Positions 37,219 to 46,958 of a DNA stretch of 64,000 nucleotides are shown here, in pieces (position 1 is the stretch's first letter; each line of letters opens with the position of its first letter). A program made the translations under genes and the position numbers. Below the pieces are notes generated by a model. That model saw nothing but the letters and a program-made list of their open reading frames with translations, was not told where the DNA came from and searched no databases. This DNA comes from Neobacillus niacini. GTDB lineage: Bacteria; Bacillota; Bacilli; Bacillales; Cytobacillaceae. The stretch lies in the NCBI RefSeq assembly GCF_019749295.1, contig NZ_JACWFG010000011.1:186001-250000 (forward strand), written 5' to 3'.

Positions 37219-38517
37219 ATGTCAGGTAAACGGAATGTTTCAGAAGCTATTAATATGTATCAGGCTTACATTGACTCACCTGAAAAACGGCAAGCATTAT
37301 ATCGACGGACATTGATTATCGTCGTTTTATCACAAATTTTCGGTGGTGCCGGACTTGCAGCGGGCATTACGGTGGGTGCACTTCTAGCTCAAGATATGTT
37401 GGGGACAGATAATTTCACAGGAGTTCCAACAGCGTTATTCACCCTTGGATCTGCTGGGTCAGCACTTCTTGTAGGAAGGTTATCTCAGCGTTTTGGGCGC
37501 CGGTCGGGGCTGGCTGCGGGTTTTCTTGCTGGGGGAATTGGAGCAATTGGCGTAGTCATCGCAGCGATAACAAATAATATATTCCTGCTCTTTATCTCAC
37601 TGCTAATCTATGGATCTGGCGGTGCCACAAACTTACAAGCCCGCTATGCTGGAACAGACTTGGCAAATTCCAAACAGAGAGCAACAGCCATCAGTATAGC
37701 TATGGTTTCAACCACATTTGGTGCAGTTGCTGGTCCTAATTTGGTGGATGTAATGGGCAGCTTTGCCATGAAAATTGGAGTCCCCGCATTGTCAGGACCA
37801 TTCATTTTAGCTGCAGCAGCCTATATTCTTGCAGGGATGATCCTTCTAGTGCTTCTCCGTCCAGACCCGCTCGTGGTTGCACAAGCAGTTGCGGTTGAAC
37901 AGAGAAAAAACAAAGTTTTTTCAGATGTTAGTATAAATACACTTACGATGAACAAAAAAGGAATTTTTACCGCAGCAACATTAATGGTGTTAACGCAATT
38001 GGTGATGGTTGCCATCATGACGATGACACCGGTACATATGGGTAATCACGGACATGGTTTAAGTGAAGTGGGTATAATCATTGGATTCCATGTCGGTGCT
38101 ATGTATCTGCCCTCACTTCTAACAGGTGTCCTCGTGGATAGGATTGGACGTCTATACATGGCCATCGCAGCAGGCGTTACCTTACTTGCAGCGGGTGTAC
38201 TAGCTGCCATGGCGCCAGGTGAATCAATGCCTTTACTTACCTTGGCTCTCATCTTGCTTGGATTAGGCTGGAATTTCGGATTAATTAGCGGAACGGCTAT
38301 TCTAGTAGATTCAACGAATAGTACCAATCGTGCCAAGATGCAAGGAACAATAGATGTATTGGTTGCTTTGTCTGGGGCTACGGGAGGTGTACTTTCTGGA
38401 GTAGTTGTAGCGAATTCAAGTTACGCAGTACTTTCAATCGCAGGAGGGGTCCTTTCACTTTTTCTGATACCAGTATTAATTTGGTCTAGTGCAAAAAAGA
38501 TAAAAGTTCAGGCGTGA
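37219..38517 (+). CDS. Major facilitator superfamily transporter
   Basis: About 432 residues from ATG 37,219, chosen for the GGAGAGGTG just upstream; the open frame extends left to 37,117 without a good ribosome binding site and overlaps the terminator. Twelve membrane segments are apparent, with the MFS loop motif GRLSQRFGRRSG between helices 2 and 3 and a second copy VDRIGRLYM in the C half. The substrate is unknown; the sequence resembles drug or metabolite exporters. Confidence 0.85.
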   Translation: MSGKRNVSEAINMYQAYIDSPEKRQALYRRTLIIVVLSQIFGGAGLAAGITVGALLAQDMLGTDNFTGVPTALFTLGSAGSALLVGRLSQRFGRRSGLAAGFLAGGIGAIGVVIAAITNNIFLLFISLLIYGSGGATNLQARYAGTDLANSKQRATAISIAMVSTTFGAVAGPNLVDVMGSFAMKIGVPALSGPFILAAAAYILAGMILLVLLRPDPLVVAQAVAVEQRKNKVFSDVSINTLTMNKKGIFTAATLMVLTQLVMVAIMTMTPVHMGNHGHGLSEVGIIIGFHVGAMYLPSLLTGVLVDRIGRLYMAIAAGVTLLAAGVLAAMAPGESMPLLTLALILLGLGWNFGLISGTAILVDSTNSTNRAKMQGTIDVLVALSGATGGVLSGVVVANSSYAVLSIAGGVLSLFLIPVLIWSSAKKIKVQA

Positions 38518-38547
38518 ATCCACTTAGGAATCACGCTTTGTTTTTTA
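38512..38547 (+). terminator. Intrinsic terminator overlapping the MFS stop codon
   Basis: GCGTGA / TCACGC with ATTCC-type inner pairing, followed by TTTGTTTTTT. The left arm includes the TGA stop. Confidence 0.8.
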
Positions 38548-38599
38548 TTAATAGGGTCTGTTATTATTAATTGTTGATTTTCGTGCAGGGTTGAGAATT

Positions 38600-38792
38600 C
38601 ATAGGCGGAGAATTTCCGGCTATTGTTTATAGAGAACCTTAAGAAACAGCTATAAACGGAGATATTCCGCTTAACTGCTTTAAATAAGACAAATTACAAA
38701 GAATTGGATACAATAAGCGGAAAAACTCCGCCTATTTTTAAGGAAATAATGATATTTCCCAATTTAAAAGGAAATTATCCGCTTATTTTCCA
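38600..38792 (+). repeat. Degenerate array of CGGA/TCCG hairpins
   Basis: Four palindromic elements of the form ATARGCGGARAATTTCCGSYTAT occur at about 38,600-38,622, 38,651-38,673, 38,713-38,735 and 38,766-38,788, spaced 51-62 bp. Arms such as ATAAGCGG / CCGCCTAT pair. They lie between the MFS terminator and the P450 promoter and have no coding potential. Similar TAAGCGGA..TCCGCTTA elements are, to my memory, scattered through Bacillaceae genomes. Confidence 0.7.
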
Positions 38793-38855
38793 AACACAGT
38801 AAAATAAACTTTCAGTTATAACAGAGCCAATAATTAAAATATTTTAATAATTTGG

Positions 38856-38912
38856 TTGACTATGTATCAAAAAAGATATTATACTGAATAAAAAATGAAT
38901 GAGCGTTCATTC
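38856..38912 (+). promoter_or_regulatory. P450 promoter with TetR-type (FatR-like) operator
   Basis: TTGACT at 38,856-38,861 and TATACT at 38,880-38,885 are 18 bp apart. GAATGAGCGTTCATTC at 38,897-38,912 is a palindrome with six-base arms, closely resembling the BM3R1/FatR operator of CYP102 genes, and would sit over the transcription start. No tetR gene lies next to it in this window, unlike the fatR-cyp arrangement in B. subtilis. Confidence 0.7.
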
Positions 38913-38979
38913 GGCATATAATATATAACACGATGTAGTTTACATACCACTAAAGAATATTAAAAAAAGGAGATGTATT

Positions 38980-41355
38980 ATGGAGATTTATACGCCAATC
39001 CCACAACCTAAAACGTTTGGTCCGCTTGGCAACCTGCCGTTAATAGATAAGGAATCACCAACACTATCACTTTGTAAGCTTGCAGAGGAATACGGCCCGA
39101 TTTTTCGCATGGAATTCCATGGTGGATTCTCAACCATCTTCCTTTCCGGGCATGAACTGGTCGCCGAGGTTTGTAATGATTCGAAATTTGACAAGAGCCT
39201 TTTAGGCGGTTTAAGTAAGGTGCGTGCCTTTTCAGGGGATGGGCTGTTTACCAGCAAAACAAGTGAGCCTAACTGGCAAAAAGCGCACAACATTCTTGTA
39301 CCATCATTTAGTCAACAAGCCATGAAAGGCTATCACTCGATGATGGTGGACATTGCACAGCAGCTTGTTCAAAAATGGGAACGTTTGAATCACAATGAGA
39401 GTATCGATGTACCAGATGACATGACTAGACTGACACTGGACACTATTGGTTTATGCGGTTTTGGATATAGATTTAACAGCTTCTATAGAGAAAACCATAA
39501 CCCTTTTATCATCAGTATGGTTAATTCCCTTGATGAAGCGATGCACCAGAGTACACGCCTGCCAGTACAAAATAAACTCTTGTATAAAAGGAAGAAACAG
39601 TTCGAGAAGGATATTCAATCCATGTTTTCTTTAGTAGATCAATTGATTGCCGAGCGTAAAGAACAAGGTGACCAAGGTGAAACTGACATGCTCGCCAGGA
39701 TGCTGAGTGCGAAGGATCCTCATACAGGGGAAAAGCTGGACGACGAAAATATTCGTTTTCAAATCATTACCTTCTTAATAGCCGGACATGAAACGACCAG
39801 CGGTTTATTGTCATTTGCACTTTACTTACTTCTGAAAAACCCTGAGGTACTAAAAAAGGCATATGAAGAGGTAGACCAAATTTTTACTGATACAGTTCCT
39901 ACGTACAAACAAGTTACACGATTAAAATATATTCGGATGATTTTAAATGAATCACTAAGGCTTTATCCTACTGCTCCGCAATTTACTTTGTATGCAAAAG
40001 AAGATATGGTCATCGGTGGAAAATATCAAATAAATAAGAAGCAAAATGTAGCGATTCTCCTTCCACAGTTACACCGTGATAAAACGGCATGGGGAGAGGA
40101 TGTAGAGGAATTTCGTCCAGAACGCTTTAAGGATCCTAGTAAAATACCTCACGATGCTTTTAAACCCTTCGGTAATGGACAACGGGCATGTATTGGCATG
40201 CAGTTCGCCCTGCATGAAGCTGCATTGTTATTGGGGATGATTCTTCAAAAATTTAATTTAGTTGACCATAGTAATTATCATTTGAAAATAAAACAAACGA
40301 TGACTCTTAAACCAGATCAGTTCACCATGCAAGTGAAACTAAGAGATAAAAGAGATAACGATGTTGCTGTTAATAAAAACCATTCATCACATATAAAAAA
40401 GATATACAATAGCCCAAATTCTTCGATTATTGGTATTAATAATCAACCATTACTAGTCCTCTACGGATCCAATATGGGAACAGCAAAGGCAATCGCCTAT
40501 GAAATTTCCGAAATGGCCAGCAGTTATGGAATCAGAAGTGAATTGTCAGCACTTGATGATGCCGTTAACAAGCTGCCAACTGAAGGGGCAGTGTTAATCA
40601 TTACGTCTTCCTATAATGGGAAACCGCCAAAAAATGCACGAAAGTTTGTTCAATGGCTAGAAACATTAGAACAAGGAGAATTGAATGGAGTTCAATATGC
40701 TGTATTTGGCTGTGGGGATACAAACTGGGCAAATACGTACCAAGAAGTGTCGAGGTTCATCGACGAACAGCTTGTTCAAAAAGGAGCCAGCAGATTCTCA
40801 CCACGCGGCGAGGCAGATGTGAGTGGTGATATAGAGGAGCAGCTTCAAGTATGGAAACAAACGATGTGGTCACATGCCATGGAATTCTTTGGCTTAACTC
40901 AATTTGAAGTTAACCAAAATACACTTAGTATTCAGTATATTAATAATGAGTCTCAAGGAATTTTCCCAAGTAATAGCATGGAAACTGTCAATCGAGTCTT
41001 ATATCGCTATAGGTTAAACGGTAATGATCAGGTAATTCTTACAACAAACAATGAAACCTTTTCATATCTGCCTTTAAATCAAACTCTAATTCTATCTGAA
41101 CTACTCATGGATTATGTTGATTTGCATCATAGTGCAACTCGTGAACAAATTAAAGAACTCGCAGAATATACAGATTGTCCTCCTCATAAGCGGGAATTAG
41201 AATACTTATTGCAGAATGGAGTATATGAGGAACAAATCGTCAGAAAACAAGTTACAATGCTTGATTTGCTCGAAAAATATCAAGCTTGTGAAATGCCGTT
41301 TGAACGGTTCATGGAATTGTTGCCCCCGCAAAAGGTAATGGCAGGAATAGTTTGA
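38980..41355 (+). CDS. CYP102-type P450 fused to FMN domain, with a decayed FAD/NADPH reductase part
   Basis: 791 residues where intact CYP102 enzymes have about 1,050. The heme domain is complete: I-helix AGHETTSG near 268 and heme loop [10 protein letters not shown] with Cys404. The flavodoxin domain (about 488-628) shows [16 protein letters not shown] and FGCGDTNW. Then the sequence jumps from the segment after FMN directly to [15 protein letters not shown], skipping about 47 residues including the FAD-binding RSTRHLEIELP region. After [14 protein letters not shown] it ends with QKVMAGIV, lacking the whole NADPH domain. The last residues resemble the family's own C terminus, suggesting two in-frame deletions. 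Self-sufficient fatty-acid hydroxylation is unlikely unless another reductase supplies electrons. Confidence 0.85.
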   Translation: MEIYTPIPQPKTFGPLGNLPLIDKESPTLSLCKLAEEYGPIFRMEFHGGFSTIFLSGHELVAEVCNDSKFDKSLLGGLSKVRAFSGDGLFTSKTSEPNWQKAHNILVPSFSQQAMKGYHSMMVDIAQQLVQKWERLNHNESIDVPDDMTRLTLDTIGLCGFGYRFNSFYRENHNPFIISMVNSLDEAMHQSTRLPVQNKLLYKRKKQFEKDIQSMFSLVDQLIAERKEQGDQGETDMLARMLSAKDPHTGEKLDDENIRFQIITFLIAGHETTSGLLSFALYLLLKNPEVLKKAYEEVDQIFTDTVPTYKQVTRLKYIRMILNESLRLYPTAPQFTLYAKEDMVIGGKYQINKKQNVAILLPQLHRDKTAWGEDVEEFRPERFKDPSKIPHDAFKPFGNGQRACIGMQFALHEAALLLGMILQKFNLVDHSNYHLKIKQTMTLKPDQFTMQVKLRDKRDNDVAVNKNHSSHIKKIYNSPNSSIIGINNQPLLVLYGSNMGTAKAIAYEISEMASSYGIRSELSALDDAVNKLPTEGAVLIITSSYNGKPPKNARKFVQWLETLEQGELNGVQYAVFGCGDTNWANTYQEVSRFIDEQLVQKGASRFSPRGEADVSGDIEEQLQVWKQTMWSHAMEFFGLTQFEVNQNTLSIQYINNESQGIFPSNSMETVNRVLYRYRLNGNDQVILTTNNETFSYLPLNQTLILSELLMDYVDLHHSATREQIKELAEYTDCPPHKRELEYLLQNGVYEEQIVRKQVTMLDLLEKYQACEMPFERFMELLPPQKVMAGIV

Positions 41356-41373
41356 GAATCTATTTGTATGACT

Positions 41374-41407
41374 AAACCGCCAATGCAACTGAATTGGTGG
41401 TTTTTTT
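41374..41407 (+). terminator. Intrinsic terminator after the P450 gene
   Basis: AAACCGCCAAT / ATTGGTGGTTT with an 8-nt loop and a run of T. Confidence 0.9.
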
Positions 41408-41488
41408 CGAGGGTAGTAAACTGCAGTAAGAACAATGGACTAGACTTCTTACATAAACTATTGTATCAACAACTGAGGGTGTAACCAT

Positions 41489-41734
41489 GTGAGAAGAATA
41501 AGACAAACAGCACCAATGATAGGGCAGGCATGGACTGGCAGACATGTGATTTTATTGCATTGTACGAGTGATAATCAACTGCTGCATTTATATAAAAGCT
41601 ACCACGCACCAATAGAGCCTCCTCGCGATAATTGTGCTGAGACATTATCACAATTGCTAAGTATCGGGTATCGTATTCAAGCTATTACAGCTCTTTCACC
41701 AAATCATCTTCAATATTTTCTTGTTCTTGAATAA
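41489..41734 (+). CDS. Small hypothetical protein
   Basis: 81 residues starting at GTG with GAGGGTG about 8 nt upstream and its own terminator downstream, which together support a real gene. Composition is balanced, with no membrane segment, signal peptide or known motif (HVILLHCTSDNQLLHLYKSY, then SIGYRIQAI). The function is unknown. Confidence 0.5.
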   Translation: MRRIRQTAPMIGQAWTGRHVILLHCTSDNQLLHLYKSYHAPIEPPRDNCAETLSQLLSIGYRIQAITALSPNHLQYFLVLE

Positions 41735-41755
41735 ATAAATAATTTCTACCAGACA

Positions 41756-41791
41756 AAAAGCCGCTTTTAGTTCTAATAGCGGCTATTTTTT
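41756..41791 (+). terminator. Intrinsic terminator after the 81-residue ORF
   Basis: AAAAGCCGCT / AGCGGCTATTTTTT hairpin. Confidence 0.85.
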
Positions 41792-41844
41792 AATTCACTT
41801 CCGAGTAAAATAGAATTATAGAAGAAATGGGGGAGAGGGATAGT

Positions 41845-43116
41845 ATGACTTTAACAGTAAATGATGCAAAAAAAATGGACAAAGAAGATCTCCTATATAA
41901 ATTTCGTGAGGAATTTTACATAAAGCCAAACACCATTTATTTAGATGGAAATTCATTAGGACTCCTTTCAAAAAGAGCAGAACGAACTCTATTAGAATCA
42001 TTAAATGATTGGAAAGAACATGGAATTGATGGCTGGACAAAAGGGAAACACCCATGGTTTTTCTTATCAGAAAAATTAGGAGAAATGATGGCACCATTAG
42101 TTGGAGCCTCTGCTAATGAAGTGATTGTGACGGGTTCAACCACAGTAAATTTGCATCAACTTGTCGCTACCTTTTATAAGCCAGAAGGAAAGAAAACGAA
42201 AATTCTAGCTGATGAATTAACCTTCCCATCTGATATTTATGCTCTTCAAAGCCAGCTTCGCATTCATGGATTTAATCCGGATACACACCTAATTAAGGTA
42301 AAAAGTCGGAACGGCCGTTTCCTGGAAGAAGAGGATATTATCCAAGCAATGACCGAAGACATTGCGCTGATCATATTACCGACGGTTCTTTATCGAAGTG
42401 GTCAAATCTTAGACATAAAGCGTCTAACAGCTGAGGCGAATAAAAGAGGAATCATCATCGGTTTTGATGGGTGCCATTCCATCGGTGCCATACCACATTC
42501 CTTTAGTGAATGGGGTGTTGATTTTGCATATTGGTGTAATTATAAACATTTGAATGGCGGTCCAGGAAGTGTTGGTGGTTTGTATGTAAATAAGAAACAC
42601 TTTGGAATGGGTCCAGGACTCGCCGGCTGGTTTGGTTCCAAGAAAGAGAAACAGTTTGATATGGAACATAGTTTAACACCGGCAGAATCAGCAGGAGCCT
42701 ATCAAATTGGTACACCTCATGTTTTAAGTCTTGCTCCTCTCATTGGTGCGTTAGAGATTTTTACTCAAGCGGGTATTGAAAATATACGCGTAAAGTCATT
42801 AAAGATTAATCGATTTTTAATGGACTTGATAGAGCAAGAGTTACCACATTTGGGCTTTTGCATAGGGAATCCCGAAGAGGATGTGCGCCGAGGGGGTCAT
42901 GTTAGCCTAGAGCATAAAGAAGCAGCACGAATCTGCAAGGCATTAAAAGAGAATGGTATTATCCCTGATTTCCGAGCACCTAATATTATTCGTCTTGCTC
43001 CTGTTGCGCTTTACACCTCTTATAGTGAGGTGTGGGAAGCGGTTCAAGTACTAAAGACAATTATGATAGAAAAGCAATATAAAAATTTTAAGAATGAAAG
43101 AGAAGTTGTAGCATAA
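41845..43116 (+). CDS. kynU: Kynureninase
   Basis: 423 residues from ATG 41,845, which is preceded by GGGGGAGAGG; an earlier in-frame ATG at 41,827 lies before that ribosome binding site. It is a PLP-dependent enzyme with the Lys in [17 protein letters not shown] and the N-terminal [10 protein letters not shown] motif of kynureninases. It splits kynurenine to anthranilate and alanine. It is paired with kynA 28 bp downstream, but kynB (formylkynurenine formamidase) is absent from the window. Confidence 0.94.
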   Translation: MTLTVNDAKKMDKEDLLYKFREEFYIKPNTIYLDGNSLGLLSKRAERTLLESLNDWKEHGIDGWTKGKHPWFFLSEKLGEMMAPLVGASANEVIVTGSTTVNLHQLVATFYKPEGKKTKILADELTFPSDIYALQSQLRIHGFNPDTHLIKVKSRNGRFLEEEDIIQAMTEDIALIILPTVLYRSGQILDIKRLTAEANKRGIIIGFDGCHSIGAIPHSFSEWGVDFAYWCNYKHLNGGPGSVGGLYVNKKHFGMGPGLAGWFGSKKEKQFDMEHSLTPAESAGAYQIGTPHVLSLAPLIGALEIFTQAGIENIRVKSLKINRFLMDLIEQELPHLGFCIGNPEEDVRRGGHVSLEHKEAARICKALKENGIIPDFRAPNIIRLAPVALYTSYSEVWEAVQVLKTIMIEKQYKNFKNEREVVA

Positions 43117-43144
43117 GGAGTTAAAGAAGGGGGGGGAGTAAAAG

Positions 43145-43987
43145 ATGAATTCTTCAGAAGAAAATAACAAATTAGAAAAAAATATTCAAACAGACTTTCA
43201 AAAAGCCATGTCTTATGGCGATTATCTTCATCTTGATAAAATACTTTCTAGTCAACAACGGCTTTCTGGCCACCACGATGAAATGTTATTCATTATCATC
43301 CATCAAACAAGTGAATTATGGATGAAATTAATTATTCATGAGTTAACAAAGGCTATTCAATATATTCTCCAGAACGATCTCGAGCCTTCTTTTAAAATAC
43401 TTTCACGTGTTTCGAGAATACAGCAGCAATTGATACAATCATGGAGTGTTCTTTCTACCTTGACACCATCGGAGTACCTGGAGTTTAGGGATAAACTCGG
43501 TCAATCATCAGGGTTCCAATCATACCAGAATCGTCTGATTGAATTTGCTCTAGGAAACAAAAATGCTCATACCCTGGCAGTGTATAAACATCAAAAAGAA
43601 TTATATGAAAAAATGGTTGAAGCTCTGCATAAACCCAGCATTTATGATGCAGCCATCCAAGCACTTGTTGCACGTGGAATTCCTGTTGATGATGATGTTT
43701 TACATCGCGATTTGTCTAAAAACTATGAACCTAACGAAAGTGTTGAAGGGGCCTGGCTGACAGTTTACCGTAATGTCGACCAATATTGGGATTTATATGA
43801 GCTGGCTGAGAAACTAGTCGATATTGGAAATCAACAGCAATTATGGCGGTTCAATCATATGAGTACAGTAGAAAGAATCATAGGACATAAGAAGGGGACA
43901 GGAGGTTCATCTGGAGTAACCTATTTGAAACGAGTTCTAGACCAGCACTTCTTTCCTGAGCTGTGGAGCTTAAGAACGAAGTTGTAG
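43145..43987 (+). CDS. kynA: Tryptophan 2,3-dioxygenase
   Basis: 280 residues, normal for bacterial TDO. Substrate pocket [19 protein letters not shown] near residue 40 and the heme-ligand region [22 protein letters not shown] near 237 are both intact. It opens the indole ring of L-tryptophan to N-formylkynurenine. GGGGGGGAG precedes ATG. It is in an operon with kynU and is followed by a strong terminator. Confidence 0.95.
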   Translation: MNSSEENNKLEKNIQTDFQKAMSYGDYLHLDKILSSQQRLSGHHDEMLFIIIHQTSELWMKLIIHELTKAIQYILQNDLEPSFKILSRVSRIQQQLIQSWSVLSTLTPSEYLEFRDKLGQSSGFQSYQNRLIEFALGNKNAHTLAVYKHQKELYEKMVEALHKPSIYDAAIQALVARGIPVDDDVLHRDLSKNYEPNESVEGAWLTVYRNVDQYWDLYELAEKLVDIGNQQQLWRFNHMSTVERIIGHKKGTGGSSGVTYLKRVLDQHFFPELWSLRTKL

Positions 43988-43989
43988 AA

Positions 43990-44031
43990 AAAGAATCCAC
44001 CATTTCATTATTTGAATGGTGGATTCTTTTC
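43990..44031 (+). terminator. Intrinsic terminator after kynA
   Basis: AAAGAATCCACCATT / AATGGTGGATTCTTT perfect long stem followed by T residues; the A-run on the left lets it work on both strands between these convergent genes. Confidence 0.93.
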
Positions 44032-44055
44032 TATTGGTCTAAATAATATAACATT

Positions 44056-44355
44056 TTATTTGAATTTTTTACTTAGAAGATAAATGCTCCCAGCAAGAGT
44101 AACCATTGACATAAACTTACTAGCCAGAACAAGATAGCTAATGGTTTGTGAATCTAAATGAATATGGGGAAGTACTACTAGTGCATAAATGACAAGTATC
44201 CCAAAAAGCAGGATGGAATAGGCGTTTTGATATGATTTGGTAATAATGATACAACTGCGCTTGTCATCCTTTTCATTTATGAATATAAAAAACTGATAGG
44301 ACATGACCAATAATAAAATATATGTTAACGAGATGACCGCTAACCCGATTCCCAC
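44056..44355 (-). CDS. Small membrane protein, function unknown
   Basis: 99 residues with three predicted membrane helices (about 1-25, 45-65 and 72-95) and a short basic C-terminal tail. GGGAGG stands before the start on the minus strand. It lies 26 bp downstream of khtU in the same direction, so it may be co-transcribed with the K+/H+ antiporter. I recognise no family. Confidence 0.6.
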   Translation of the reverse strand: MGIGLAVISLTYILLLVMSYQFFIFINEKDDKRSCIIITKSYQNAYSILLFGILVIYALVVLPHIHLDSQTISYLVLASKFMSMVTLAGSIYLLSKKFK

Positions 44356-44381
44356 AATTAAACCTCCCTTAACCTTTTTTC

Positions 44382-45653
44382 TTAAAGACCAGGGCTATTA
44401 TTATTTTCATTTTCAGGCTTAGGAATAGAGATTCTCTTTTTTTGTAACTTCCCTTTTTCCCATTTGAAAATACGGTTTAAGAATGTATATATATTCTTTG
44501 ACTCTTTTGTTAAAAGTGGACCAATTATAGCCAATATTAAAACGTAAACAGCAGTAAATGGTTTTAGGATGGGCATTAAGCCGCCCATTAGTCCTAGATT
44601 AGCAACAATGATTGAAAATTCACCTCTAGAAACGATTGTTAATCCGATATTTGAGGAAGCTTTATACGACAAACCAGCTTTTCTCCCGGAAATCATTCCA
44701 GCTACAAAGTTACTAAATATTGTGAGGATAACCGCACCAACAGCAAGCCAAACGGCTCCACCTAAGCTGAAAGGATCAATACTTAATCCAAAACTAAAGA
44801 AAAATAAAGCTCCAAAGAAATCCCTAAAAGGAATAACCAAATGTTCAATGCGCTCACGATGTTCCGTTTCAGAAAATACTAAACCTAAAAGTAAAGCACC
44901 GATGGCTTCAGCAACGTGGAGTTTCTCAGAAAATCCTGCTACAAAAAATAAAGATGCGAAGATGACGAGAATAAATATTTCATTAGATTTAATGTTTAAT
45001 AGTTTATTGAGAATAGGTGCCCCTTTGCGGGCAATAATAAAAAATAGAAGCATATATCCTAGTGAGATTAGAACGGAAATAATAGTACCTAAAACAGTGG
45101 TGGATCCACCTAATAAAAGTCCTGACATAACGGAGAGAAATAGTGCTAGGAATATGTCATCGAATAAAATAATTCCTAGAATTAGCTCTGTTTCTGAATT
45201 GGCAGTTCTTTTTAAATCGACGAGGACTTTTGCGACAATCGCGCTGGAGGATACGCTTAGAAGACCAGCGATAATTAATGTTTCCATTATTGGGAAACCT
45301 GTAATAATCCCATATATAATACCTAAGCTGAAATTTAATGCTACATAAATCGAACCGCCAATTACAATAGAACGTCCCGAGCGAATTAATTTACCCACTG
45401 AGAATTCAAGACCTAAATAGAATAGTAGAAACAGCACACCTATGCGGCCAAAAAACTCAATAATTTCTGAGCTTTCGATAAAGGTTAGATCGATGATCCC
45501 GATTTGTGGGGCATGTGGACCAACGGCCATCCCTAAGAGGATAAGAAAGGGGATGATGGAAAACTTTAATTTTCCTGCTATTAATGCTGTAATGGCGACT
45601 AAAACCAACGCTGTACCGACTTCGAAAACTAAATGATTTGTCACTAGTATCAC
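44382..45653 (-). CDS. khtU: K+/H+ antiporter subunit KhtU (CPA2 family)
   Basis: 423 residues with about 12-13 membrane segments of the monovalent cation:proton antiporter-2 fold, including the acidic FDDIFLALF stretch typical of the ion site. Pairing with a KhtT-like regulatory subunit, overlapping by four bases, matches B. subtilis KhtTU (YhaTU). It exports potassium in exchange for protons and protects against high internal K+ and electrophile stress. The family is certain; the KhtU name rests on the gene pair. Confidence 0.88.
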   Translation of the reverse strand: MILVTNHLVFEVGTALVLVAITALIAGKLKFSIIPFLILLGMAVGPHAPQIGIIDLTFIESSEIIEFFGRIGVLFLLFYLGLEFSVGKLIRSGRSIVIGGSIYVALNFSLGIIYGIITGFPIMETLIIAGLLSVSSSAIVAKVLVDLKRTANSETELILGIILFDDIFLALFLSVMSGLLLGGSTTVLGTIISVLISLGYMLLFFIIARKGAPILNKLLNIKSNEIFILVIFASLFFVAGFSEKLHVAEAIGALLLGLVFSETEHRERIEHLVIPFRDFFGALFFFSFGLSIDPFSLGGAVWLAVGAVILTIFSNFVAGMISGRKAGLSYKASSNIGLTIVSRGEFSIIVANLGLMGGLMPILKPFTAVYVLILAIIGPLLTKESKNIYTFLNRIFKWEKGKLQKKRISIPKPENENNNSPGL

Positions 45654-46150
45654 CCATCCCTTCGTGAAAGAACTTCTTTTACAATCTTTTTAACTTGATT
45701 GCGCTGTCCAGATACGATAACTGTATCTCCTTCTTCAAGGAGCGTTTCAGGACCAGGAGTATGAATCTTCTTATGGTTCTGTCGTTTAATAATCGCAATA
45801 ATATTAACTTCATAGGATTGTCTAATATTTAGATCACCTATGGTTTGATTAACTGCATGGGCATTAGGCTCTACATTAAACCATTCAATGACTAGATCAT
45901 CAAATGCCATTTCAATGGTTTCTAATGCCTTGGGAGCATAAGTCATCCCGCCGATAATTGCTGCAATCTGCCTTGCTTCCTGATCATTGAAGGTAGTACT
46001 AGCGATTGCTTCCTCGTAATCCTCCTGATCAAAATGATAAATGTCTCTTCTTCCATCATCGTGAATGATAACAACTAACTTATCCTTATTATTTGTGATG
46101 GCCTCAAATTTCTTCCCAATACCTGGGAGCTCGATTTCGCGAATATTCAT
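45650..46150 (-). CDS. khtT: K+/H+ antiporter regulatory subunit KhtT
   Basis: About 166 residues from the ATG at 46,150, chosen because GAGGAGG lies directly before it. The C-terminal half is a TrkA-C (RCK_C) domain (IIAIIKRQNHKKIHTPGPETLLEEGDTVIVSGQ) that binds cyclic di-AMP or other nucleotides in this family. The N-terminal half starts MNIREIELPGIGKKFE, characteristic of KhtT. It gates KhtU. Its last four bases overlap the start of khtU. Confidence 0.88.
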   Translation of the reverse strand: MNIREIELPGIGKKFEAITNNKDKLVVIIHDDGRRDIYHFDQEDYEEAIASTTFNDQEARQIAAIIGGMTYAPKALETIEMAFDDLVIEWFNVEPNAHAVNQTIGDLNIRQSYEVNIIAIIKRQNHKKIHTPGPETLLEEGDTVIVSGQRNQVKKIVKEVLSRRDG

Positions 46151-46198
46151 TTTATATTCCTCCTCAATTAATTTGTACATGGATAAGGGTGTATCTGC

Positions 46199-46759
46199 CT
46201 ATAAGTTGACATCGATTTCAGTTCTGATTTTGTCATCTTTGGAAATTCCAAGGTATTTTAGTGTTTCTGAAGGGGTTGAATGGTTGAAATGCTTTTGCAG
46301 AATGGAAATAGCAATTCCACGTTTATAGGCATGAAAACCAAAGGTCTTACGAAGGGAATTCGTTCCAATTTTACCTTCGATTCCTATGGCCTCTGCAGCC
46401 TGATGTATAATTCGATAGGCTTGCTGGCGAGTAATCGGTTTGTCGGTTTTGGTTGATTTGAACAAATAATTTTCAATAATTAATTGTTCATTTTGAACAT
46501 AGTGGAGAATAGCTTGCTTAACTTTAGAATTTAGATAAATTTCCTTCATCGTTTCATGATGTGGATAGGAATAAAAATTCTTTATACTGCCTTCTTTTTC
46601 TAATACGTCGCCAACCTTGATATCCAGCATTTCGGTGATTTTCAATCCCGTGTTAATTCCAAAAACAAAAAGAAGATAATCACGCTCGGAATGCTTTTTT
46701 AAATACTTTTTAATTAAATTAATCTGCTTGATGTCCCTTAGAGCTTCAACATACTCCAT
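46199..46759 (-). CDS. Small tyrosine-recombinase-like protein (YoeC-type)
   Basis: 186 residues covering only the catalytic domain of a tyrosine recombinase. The C-terminal LRKTFGFHAYKRG, then HFNHSTPSETLKYLGI, supplies the usual RxxH-like, H and Tyr positions. The first catalytic Arg (normally GLRISE) is Lys in GLKITEM, and the HxLRH box reads NSLRK. Similar short proteins occur in Bacillus genomes outside phages. No att sites or phage genes flank it. It may be a degenerate recombinase or a DNA-binding protein rather than an active integrase. Confidence 0.75.
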   Translation of the reverse strand: MEYVEALRDIKQINLIKKYLKKHSERDYLLFVFGINTGLKITEMLDIKVGDVLEKEGSIKNFYSYPHHETMKEIYLNSKVKQAILHYVQNEQLIIENYLFKSTKTDKPITRQQAYRIIHQAAEAIGIEGKIGTNSLRKTFGFHAYKRGIAISILQKHFNHSTPSETLKYLGISKDDKIRTEIDVNL

Positions 46760-46779
46760 AAAAACTCTCCTTAATTCAT

Positions 46780-46815
46780 GTTACATAATATTATTATATC
46801 ATGGTATTATGTAAC
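46780..46815. promoter_or_regulatory. Perfect 11-bp inverted repeat over the recombinase-like gene promoter
   Basis: GTTACATAATA at 46,780-46,790 and TATTATGTAAC at 46,805-46,815 are exact reverse complements with a 14-bp AT-rich spacer that includes TATAAT on the minus strand. It lies about 20 bp before the start codon of the recombinase-like gene. It could be an operator or a recombinase-binding core site. Confidence 0.7.
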
Positions 46816-46958
46816 ATTCAAATTTTCTGCATAACTATACAATTATGGGTTTTAAATCAGTGTGATAATGGTGAACTTATTTCAGTATTTGTTTATCCAA
46901 AGGTTTTATTACTATATAATGAAGTATTGATAGTTTAACGATTAGGGGGGGTTTACCA

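Noticed and set aside
44569..45348. 259-codon open frame opposite khtU
   Set aside because: It is the antisense shadow of a membrane protein gene, with Pro/Lys/Ser-rich sequence and no ribosome binding site.
46199..46759. Prophage or integrative element boundary
   Set aside because: No phage, conjugation or tRNA attachment sequence flanks the recombinase-like gene, and its neighbours are ordinary chromosomal genes.
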